In this document: one piece after another, positions 54,067 through 60,608 of the stretch | Position numbering within the stretch: position 1 is the stretch's first letter | How the letters are laid out: every line of letters starts with the position of its first letter | Assembly: GCA_964446835.1 (NCBI GenBank) | Contig: CAYUQT010000020.1 | Coordinates: 66,047 to 130,046, forward strand | Reading direction: 5' to 3' | Length of the DNA stretch: 64,000 bases | Origin: CAYUQT01 sp964446835 | GTDB lineage: Bacteria; Planctomycetota; Phycisphaerae; UBA1845; JAFGLZ01 | Notes under the pieces: model-generated | Database searches by the model: none | What the model was told of the DNA's origin: nothing | The model's input: only the letters and a program-made list of their open reading frames with translations | Position numbers and translations under genes: made by a program

Positions 54067-55254
54067 ATGCCTACCCACAAGAAGGTACCCATAGCGCGGA
54101 CCGCCGGTGCGGTACTCACCGAACTCGCGACGAAGTATCCCGTGATTACGCTGACCGGGCCGCGCCAGTCCGGTAAGACGACGCTCTGTCGGATGGTCTT
54201 CTCCAACCTGCCGTACGCCAACCTCGAGGATCCTGAGACAAGGGAGTACGCGTCGACGGACCCGAAGGGCTTTCTCAAGCAGTTTCCCGGAGGTGCCGTG
54301 ATCGATGAGATCCAACGCGTCGGGGAACTGGCCTCTGCGATCCAGGTGGCCGTCGATGATCCCGACTTCCAGGGCACCTACGTGTTGACCGGCAGTCGAA
54401 ACTTCGCTGTCCGAAGCTCCGTCGACCAGTCGCTCGCCGGGAGAACCGCACTGCTGACGCTCCTGCCATTCTCCTATGAAGAGCTCTCAACGCGATGGTC
54501 GAGGCTTTCATCAGACGATCTGCTCTACCGGGGCTTCTACCCGCGGATTCACGACCGGGAGTTGAATCCCACGCAGGCTTTGGTCGATTATGTGGGAACC
54601 TATGTCGAACGCGATCTGCGGCAACTCAGTCTGATCCGGAACCTCGCCGTGTTCCAGCGGTTTTTGGGGTTGTGCGCCGGTCGCATCGCTCAGTTGCTCA
54701 ACATCGAGGGGCTGGCCGCCGATACCGGCGTGTCCCACGCCACCGTGAGAGAATGGTTATCTCTGCTGGAGGCGAGTTACGTCGCGTTTCGGCTACCCCC
54801 TTTCTTCAAGAACATCTCCAAGCGGTTGATCAAGTCGCCGAAGCTCTATTTCTACGACGTCGGGTTGGCCGCGTACCTCATGGGAATCAGTTCACCATCC
54901 CAGATCAAGACCCACCCGTTGCGTGGGATGCTCTTCGAGAACATGATCGTGACCGAGGTGCTCAAGTTCTTCGTCCACCGCGGTCGGCGTCCCGGCCTGC
55001 TGTTCTATCGTGACAGCAACGGCAACGAGGCGGACCTTGTCATACCCCACGGGCGGCATCTCGTTCCGCTTGAAGTCAAGTCGGCAGAAACGATTCACAG
55101 CGACTTCTTCAAGGGGATGCATCGCTTCAAGGAGGCCATCGGCGAGGCCGCGGACGGCATACTGGTCTATGGTGGCGACGAGCCCCGTGTGCAAGGCGGC
55201 GTACAGGTCGCGACCTTGTCGTCCCTCCCCGGAATCCTCGCTGAGCTGGTCTGA
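54067..55254 (+). CDS. AAA_14/DUF4143 ATPase
   Basis: 395 residues, cytosolic. Walker A 'LTGPRQSGKTTL' (29-40), Walker B 'GGAVIDEIQ' (75-83), a sensor-like 'YVLTGSRNF', a winged-helix segment ('LNIEGLAADTGVSHATVREW') and a C-terminal DUF4143 part with 'NGNEADLVIPHGRHLVPLEV', a PD-(D/E)XK-like arrangement. These widespread ATPases are often mobile and of unknown role. No ribosome site of note precedes the ATG. Its stop overlaps the ATG of a truncated HU gene by one base. Atypical placement next to tRNA and repeat fragments suggests acquisition. Confidence 0.85.
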   Translation: MPTHKKVPIARTAGAVLTELATKYPVITLTGPRQSGKTTLCRMVFSNLPYANLEDPETREYASTDPKGFLKQFPGGAVIDEIQRVGELASAIQVAVDDPDFQGTYVLTGSRNFAVRSSVDQSLAGRTALLTLLPFSYEELSTRWSRLSSDDLLYRGFYPRIHDRELNPTQALVDYVGTYVERDLRQLSLIRNLAVFQRFLGLCAGRIAQLLNIEGLAADTGVSHATVREWLSLLEASYVAFRLPPFFKNISKRLIKSPKLYFYDVGLAAYLMGISSPSQIKTHPLRGMLFENMIVTEVLKFFVHRGRRPGLLFYRDSNGNEADLVIPHGRHLVPLEVKSAETIHSDFFKGMHRFKEAIGEAADGILVYGGDEPRVQGGVQVATLSSLPGILAELV

Positions 55255-55493
55255 TGCAATGGCCTCACCGACGCAAGAAGCAGGCCGCCGCACTTCTGGC
55301 GACCCTGGCTGATCTGGCCTATGCACAGGCGAAGAACGGCATTAACTTACCCGGGTTGGGCAAGCTGGTGTTGGTGGACCGGAAGGCTCTCATGGGTCGT
55401 AATCCGGCCACCGGCCAAACGATCAAGATCCCGGCCAAGAAGGTGGTGAAGTTCCGAGTCGCCAAGGCGGCCAAGGACGCCATCCTCGGGTAG
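55254..55493 (+). CDS. HU-family DNA-binding protein, N-terminally short
   Basis: 79 residues. From 'KQAAALLATLADLAYAQAKNG' to 'AAKDAILG' it follows HU/IHF well, including the arm region 'RNPATGQTIKIPAKKVVKFR' that binds DNA. The first helix of HU (about 15-20 residues) is missing; the start overlaps the upstream stop (TGATG). Either a natural short form or an HU gene cut at its 5' end by the ATPase insertion. HU normally dimerises through the N-terminal helices, so function is uncertain. No own ribosome site is clear, so translation would be coupled. Confidence 0.65.
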   Translation: MQWPHRRKKQAAALLATLADLAYAQAKNGINLPGLGKLVLVDRKALMGRNPATGQTIKIPAKKVVKFRVAKAAKDAILG

Positions 55494-55870
55494 CTCAAGT
55501 CTCGGCGTGTTGCACCATCGGTTTCACTGGAACGAAGGGGATATCCCATTGGGGTGGAATAGGCCATCGCGGCGGCAGGCGGACATGCCTCGCCCGGTGC
55601 AGGGCCAGCATCAGCTTCCGGCACACCATGTCCTGCAGGGCTCCGTTGAGCTGAACCGAGTTCCACGCATGGCAAAGCTTCTTCGGCAGGGGAATAGTGG
55701 AAGCAGACACCAGATGAATACCCGGAATCGATCTACACCTCAAGCTTTGACTCAGTTGACAGCCACCGTGTCGAACAAGGTCGATAGTGTTCCCTGAGAG
55801 GTCCGAGGGTTATAATGCCGCTGACAGGTTGCCCTAACGAGTGGATGTCGGGTGCCGGAGGGGATTGACC
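55494..55870. other. Intergenic, possible gene remnant
   Basis: About 375 bases. A minus-strand frame (55495-55743) gives residues such as 'LCHAWNSVQLNGALQDMV' and 'RPPRW'-like sequence that may be a decayed gene, but I cannot place it. Nothing else was recognised. Confidence 0.3.
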
Positions 55871-56938
55871 GTGAGAGGGATGCGAGACCAGAGAGACGCC
55901 ACAGGGGTCCTCATGCTCGCCCTTGCCGCGAGCTATCCGGCTGGGCTCCTGGTTCCAGGAGCCCGGGCCGAGGAGCAGACAACACAAATCCTCTCGTTGT
56001 CTCCCCGGCTGACTCAACTGCTCGTCGAGCGAATGATCAACGATGTGACGGGCCGATACGGGCTTGACGAGTCGCAGAGGGCCCTGTTCAAAGAGGAAGT
56101 CGTCAAGAGGGTGCCTGCGTTTCTCGATAAACACCGTCCTGTCCTTGAGCCCGTGTTGAACGAGGTCCTCGAGCAGTATATTTTGGGGCGAGTCCCAACC
56201 ACCCAGCAAGCGGCCGACTGGGGGGGCAAGATGCTCTCTGCGGTTCAGGAGGCCACCGAGCAGGTCGATGCGACATTCCGCACGATGCGGCCTCACCTCC
56301 GGCCAGAGCAGCTCGCCCATTGGGGGCGGGATCAGTTCCAGTTCCGTCTGGGATGCACGCTGGCCGAGGCCAAGCTGCGAAGTTACGCAGCAGGGCATTT
56401 CGATCCCAGCGAATGGGGCATGCTGCTGCCCGGCCCTCATCAGGGCGAACAGGAGATCTTCCAACAGGCACGGCGAGCAGGGCTCAGCACGACGCCGCCA
56501 CAGAGCCTCTTCTCGCCCTGGGGTGCGGGGGGGCTGTCCACGAGCGGACCGGCATTCCAAAGATCAGGGAATCAGGCGGGACGTTCCGGACCCAACCCGC
56601 CTGCTCCTGCTGTTGAGTCGGTCGAGCCTGACCAATGGGAAGCCTACCTCCACAAGTTCATCATCGCTCACCGCCTGGACGAGGGGCAGAAGACGTCGGC
56701 CGCGGTTGTCCTTAGAGACGTTCAGGAGCGAGCTCACACTCACCGCCAGAGACATGCGCCAGAATACGCCCGTCTGGCCAGGGCCCTCGTCTCAGCAAGC
56801 GACCAGGAGGTGCCGCGCCTCAAGGCCGATCTGGCGACATTGGATGCGCCAATTCGCGAGATGTTCGAGGAGTTCAAGAGCCGGCTCGATCAGCTTCTCG
56901 GTGAGTCCCAGCGACGTCAGGTTGACTCCAGTCCCTGA
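55871..56938 (+). CDS. Secreted helical protein with two LTXXQ-like halves
   Basis: A GTG start at 55871 is preferred: GGAGGGG lies seven bases upstream. Met at 55880 has its site too close. 355 residues with a Sec signal (about 12-33). Two helical halves show the same order of motifs, 'GLDESQRALFKEEVVKR' (about 65) and 'RLDEGQKTSAAVVLRDV' (about 270), separated by a Pro/Gly/Ser-rich linker (about 205-255). The pattern resembles Spy/CpxP LTXXQ-type periplasmic proteins, which are chaperones or stress sensors, but similarity is only of layout. The family is not known to me. Confidence 0.58.
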   Translation: MRGMRDQRDATGVLMLALAASYPAGLLVPGARAEEQTTQILSLSPRLTQLLVERMINDVTGRYGLDESQRALFKEEVVKRVPAFLDKHRPVLEPVLNEVLEQYILGRVPTTQQAADWGGKMLSAVQEATEQVDATFRTMRPHLRPEQLAHWGRDQFQFRLGCTLAEAKLRSYAAGHFDPSEWGMLLPGPHQGEQEIFQQARRAGLSTTPPQSLFSPWGAGGLSTSGPAFQRSGNQAGRSGPNPPAPAVESVEPDQWEAYLHKFIIAHRLDEGQKTSAAVVLRDVQERAHTHRQRHAPEYARLARALVSASDQEVPRLKADLATLDAPIREMFEEFKSRLDQLLGESQRRQVDSSP

Positions 56939-57330
56939 ACGCCCCGCGGATTCTGAACCGGGCAAGAGACCAATCCTCGAGCACCACAAGCCCTTCGCAA
57001 CCTGCTTCCTGCCGCGGCCGGAACCAGGCCATCACATTTGGCTGATCGCACCCGTTCGCGCATCACCGTATCGGCGACCTCGCAGTTGCGAGCGGTCATC
57101 CAGCCATGCCTCACGTTGTTCTTCATTCATGTTTCCACCTCCGCGGCCACGTACCGCTCGTCGTCGGGCAGGACGGAGCCATCCACTGGCCGGCAGACTG
57201 TGCATGAATATCAATTGGAACAACACACATCGGCTCGTGTAAACTTCCTGGTATGCCGCGTCGAGTCGAGGGCCTATCTGCGTTTGAAGCGTGGGACCGG
57301 CCGCTACCCCGACGCGCTGGATCACCTATC
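56939..57330. other. Intergenic with a tiny ORF
   Basis: About 390 bases. It contains a minus-strand 32-codon frame listed separately and otherwise no gene. Confidence 0.35.
57032..57130 (-). CDS. Tiny ORF with strong ribosome site
   Basis: 32 codons ('MNEEQREAWLDDRSQLRGRR' at the start) preceded by GGAGG seven bases before the ATG. The strong site is the only support; it may be the start of a gene now truncated. Confidence 0.3.
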   Translation of the reverse strand: MNEEQREAWLDDRSQLRGRRYGDARTGAISQM

Positions 57331-58190
57331 ATGCTTGAAGGCAAACGCGCTATCCTTGCTGTGCTTGCGGTCCTATGGATCAGAGGACTGGCTGTATGCG
57401 GAGCCGAAAGTGACAGCATTGGTTGGTCCGATCCCCGCTGGCTGGTTAAGCCGGGACCGAACTATCCTGGGAGGCTCAACAAGCCAATCCCCCTGACGGC
57501 AGACTTCGAACAAGGCCCCGTGGTCCTGCAGAGGGGCAAGGGCAAGGACTCCCTGACGCTCAGACCGGTCAACGCCTCCTACTCCATCGTGTTGGAGCAG
57601 AAGCTGGCGATTCCGCATCGCCTGCAGTATGACTTTCGCGGGTTGGGCTCCATGACTTCGTGCGTGGTGTCAGTGCACACCAGAAAGCACTGGCAAGGAA
57701 ACGCCGGTCTCCTGGCGTTGTATGCAAACGACAAACGCCGGAGCACACACCCGATGGGTTGGTATCAGGCTGTTGCCCCCGTGGAATATCGGCCGGAAAA
57801 GTGGTATCGAGTTGTGATCGAAAACTACGTCGATCACTCCAAGGTCCGGGTGAACGAACTCGACTCGGGCCTCTTGCTGGCGGACTACGACCATGTCTCC
57901 CACACCCCCGTGGCCACAGATCAGTTGGTCCTCGCGAAGGTCGATGAAAAGGGACCGGTTGCCATTGAGTTCTCCGCCGTCACCCTTCAGACTGGACTGA
58001 CTCTACCGCCGGTACCGATCTTGCCTGCCTTCGGTCCGGGGTTCCACCTCTTGTTCCACGACCCCTTTGGAGGTCAGGCCATCCAATGGGGCAGCCCCCG
58101 ATACCTGCCGGGTGCGTTCACGCTGCCTAAGTTCGACTTTCGCACTTATGCGACCTGTTTGACCGCATGGATCAGTGATTTTACGACGTT
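57331..58190 (+). pseudogene. Secreted LamG-like protein, 3' end lost at a transposase remnant
   Basis: From Met at 57331 the product has a Sec signal (to about 25) and a beta-sandwich-like body ('PVVLQRGKGKDSLTLRP', 'YSIVLEQKLAIPHRLQYDFR', 'EKWYRVVIENYVDHSKVRVN'), close in style to DUF1080/LamG concanavalin folds. After about codon 270 ('FTLPKFDFRTY') the frame enters the antisense of a transposase (58146 onward), so the natural C-terminus has been replaced. The frame itself ends at 58248. Probably an exported sugar-binding or hydrolase-like protein when whole. Confidence 0.5.
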
Positions 58191-58634
58191 TCGACTACCC
58201 CGACCGACGAGATGGAGTGCCGAAACCTCTTCGCGGATGCTTTCCTGACGCAGGGTGGCCAGCATGTCCGCGAAGGAAGCACGAGCTTTCGATCGACACC
58301 ATGGACGCCACGGGGCCTGGTAGTGACGATGGCCATCCAATGCGAACCACAACACGGTAAGGCTGTACAGCAGCAGGGCGGTCGGAGCCGTCCGCTCCAC
58401 CGCCCGGCGCGTCCAGCCCTGGGGCTCCTCGAATCCCAGAGGGCCCTTACTATTCTGGAACGCCTCTTCGATGGACCACCGCATGGCATACCAGGTCAGC
58501 ACGTTCTCGGCGGAGGCCCCGTGACAGGTCGAGTAGAACGCCTGCACCGTGCGTCCCCCGGTCAGCGGTTCAACCGCGACCACACGCACGGGATGCTCAG
58601 GCATGGCGTACAGGTAGGCAACGGTACTTCCTGA
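58146..58634 (-). pseudogene. DDE transposase C-terminal remnant
   Basis: About 160 codons with no start of their own. 'VVAVEPLTGGRTVQAFYST', 'WYAMRWSIEEAFQNSK' and 'GFEEPQGWTRRAVERTAP' match the last third of IS4/IS701-like DDE transposases, including the final acidic residue in 'SIEEAF'. The N-terminal two thirds are missing, so it cannot move itself. Its 5' end joins the CobT-like gene on the same strand; its 3' end cuts the secreted-protein gene on the other strand. Confidence 0.78.
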
Positions 58635-59596
58635 ATCCGGTCGTGTTCCTTGGTGAACGGCCGGTACTCTGTTGAGGTGTCAATCTGGCCCACGCGTTCG
58701 GCAATGGCCTGTGCCAGAGCCTCGCGGATGAGCGTGTCGCCACCTACACGGGGAGAGACCAAGACAGCATGCCCTGCACTCCCCTGCTCACCGGTACTAT
58801 TGGGCGGCTCGTCCCCCTTCGGGTCGCCTTCCTGATGAGGCACCGGATCGCCGTCTGGGGCCTCGCCCGAAGGCTCGCCATCCTGATTCTCCTGTCCATC
58901 GGGCGGCGTTGGGATCTCTGATTGCTCCGAGGATCTGCCGCCGGAACGATTCGGTTCATTGCCGTCCTCGCCGGCTTCCTGTTCCTCGCCATCCGAATGA
59001 TTCGCCGACTGAGCTTGCGGCGGGTGCTGCTTCAACCACCGTGTCAACATGCTTTCGGCCAGTTCCCCAGCTTCCTGGGTATTGCTGACATTCGGGAATC
59101 CATCCAGCAGGTCATCGTAGCCCCGCAATTCACGATCCAGCCCCAGCATGTCGTTGTAGTGCGCCAGCCGCAGGTAGATCGCCGTGCAGAAGCGGTCGAA
59201 CGGGGTACGTTTCTGTATCAGCCCCGCAATGCGGTCGCGGATCTGTGTAAACAGGGCATCCAGATTCGCCCGTACACCCGGCCACCGTTCCATGGCCCGC
59301 CGTTCGATCAAGGCGTCCTCAATCACATTGAGCAATCCCTCACAACCGCGGTGCTTCTTGGAGAACTCCTCGGCCACCTTGAAATCCGAGAAGGCCACGT
59401 GGCCCATCTCGTGATCGAGGAAGCCCACCATCATCCGTTCCAGATCCGGGTCCATAGGTTCGGGCAGCGACGGCAGGGCAATCTGCTTGCCATCCGTCCA
59501 CGCCCGGTCGCCCTGACAGACAACTCGTACACCAAACTGTTCCGTCAAAGTCCTGGCCAGCCGTTCAAGCTGGCCCTCGAATGGGTTTGAAAACAT
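58620..59596 (-). pseudogene. CobT-like protein with HExxH-type motif, C-terminus lost
   Basis: The start at 59596 follows AAGGAG at eight bases. About 325 native codons: an N-terminal domain with 'VGFLDHEMGHVAFSDFKVAE' (HExxH-like, here H-E-M-G-H), then 'LLNVIEDALIERRAMERWPG', a highly acidic/Pro-Gly linker (about 215-295) and 'TEYRPFTKEHDRIQ', where the frame runs into the transposase remnant. This order matches CobT-like cobaltochelatase or NorD-type proteins, which continue with a VWA domain carrying a MIDAS site; that domain is missing. Such proteins act with an AAA+ MoxR-type partner, not seen here. Confidence 0.72.
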
Positions 59597-59621
59597 GATT
59601 GTCTCTCCTTGCGATGCGCAT

Positions 59622-59664
59622 GAAAAAAAAAGCCATGCCCGCCGCATCGCCTTGCGCGGGCATG
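59622..59664 (-). terminator. Intrinsic terminator upstream of the CobT-like gene
   Basis: On the minus strand CATGCCCGC and GCGGGCATG pair as a nine-base stem, followed after two bases by nine T residues. This is a textbook rho-independent terminator. It lies between the small broken gene at 59.7-59.9 kb and the CobT-like start, so the latter must have its own promoter or be silent. Confidence 0.82.
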
Positions 59665-59709
59665 ACCAGTCCAACCGTCTTTCACAAGCCAGTCGGAGCT
59701 GCACCAGCG

Positions 59710-59871
59710 TCAGCCAGTCCTCGCGTTCAGTGACAGCAGCAGCGCCTTGGCCTTGGCGGCTTGGCCCGCTGCCAGGTAGCGAAGTGCCTTCTTCACCTAA
59801 TCGGTGGAAAGGTAGGTTGCTTCACTCGCGTTGCTGCCAACCTGGACCAGGGGCTTGCGCGTAACACGTAT
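59710..59871 (-). pseudogene. Small broken gene with in-frame stop
   Basis: Minus-strand codons give 'RKPLVQVGSNASEATYLSTD', a TAG at 59797-59799, then 'VKKALRYLAAGQAAKAKALL' and 'LSLNARTG' to a TGA at 59710. A GAG to TAG change would restore one frame of about 53 codons. There is no clear ATG or ribosome site (ATA at the expected place). The terminator lies 46 bases after its end. Confidence 0.35.
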
Positions 59872-59931
59872 AGATTTGTGTGAGGATTGGGGAGAGGGAG
59901 TGGGGAGGGGTTTATAAAGGTGATGGTGCGA

Positions 59932-59946
59932 TGCGTAGGCTACGCA
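59932..59946. promoter_or_regulatory. Perfect 15-base palindrome
   Basis: TGCGTAGGCTACGCA has seven-base arms around one base and lies beside an AT-rich TTTATAAA in the divergent region between the CobT-like and BlaI genes. It is a candidate operator; no regulator is assigned. Confidence 0.4.
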
Positions 59947-60009
59947 AACTCCACGTTCGAGGCGCAACCTTGAGGTACCCTGTCCTACTAGTTTTTTAGG
60001 AGAATCCGT

Positions 60010-60056
60010 TTGACTTGCTCCATTCCTGTGTCATACTTACTAGTGAATTAGTAAGT
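60010..60056 (+). promoter_or_regulatory. Promoter and BlaI/MecI-type operator
   Basis: TTGACT at 60010-60015 and CATACT at 60032-60037 are spaced by 16 bases. Overlapping the -10 is a perfect inverted repeat, ACTTACTA-GTGAAT-TAGTAAGT (60035-60056), with the TACTA...TAGTA core of BlaI/MecI operators. It lies just before the BlaI-like gene, so autorepression is expected. Confidence 0.75.
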
Positions 60057-60078
60057 TCCTGATCAGGAGGCGCTGTCC

Positions 60079-60474
60079 ATGGCACGGCCCGCATCGAAGT
60101 ACCCGACCGAGTTGGAGTTGGAGATCCTCAAGATCCTCTGGAAAGGCGGCCCAGCGACGGTACGTACCGTTCGGGACTCACTCGCCGGAACGCGGGACCC
60201 GGCGTATACGTCGGTCATGACGGTCATGACCATCATGACACAGAAGGGTTTCCTCAAACGCACCAAGGACGGCCAGAGCTTCGTCTACCAGCCCTGTGTC
60301 ACCGAGAAGGTTACCATCCGCCGCATGCTCGGCGATTTGGTCGATCGCCTGTTCAACGGCTCGGTAGCCGCGGCCATGCTGAACCTGCTGGAAACGTGCG
60401 AAATCGACGACGTGGAACTGAACCGTCTCCGTGCGATGTTGAACGACAAGACAGACCGAGGCAGAAAACAATGA
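60079..60474 (+). CDS. blaI: BlaI/MecI/CopY family transcriptional repressor
   Basis: 131 residues, with AGGAGG eight bases before the ATG. A winged helix occupies 8-75 ('ELELEILKILWKGGPATV', 'TVMTIMTQKGFLKRTKDGQS') and a dimerisation tail follows ('MLNLLETCEIDDVELNRLRA'). In the beta-lactam and related systems such repressors are cut by an M56 membrane peptidase, releasing an operator. Here an M56 gene lies 134 bases downstream and a matching palindrome upstream, so the pair is probably one switch. What signal it answers is unknown. Confidence 0.9.
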   Translation: MARPASKYPTELELEILKILWKGGPATVRTVRDSLAGTRDPAYTSVMTVMTIMTQKGFLKRTKDGQSFVYQPCVTEKVTIRRMLGDLVDRLFNGSVAAAMLNLLETCEIDDVELNRLRAMLNDKTDRGRKQ

Positions 60475-60608
60475 ATGCTGAGCCACGATGGGTGAATGAC
60501 GCGGTCGGTCTGGCGGGCCGGGCGTTCACCGCTCATTCATGCAAATGTGAGCCCTCTCTCCGATCGACAGGGTTTGCTCGCAAATGAGACGTTTCAGGAG
60601 AAACGGCC

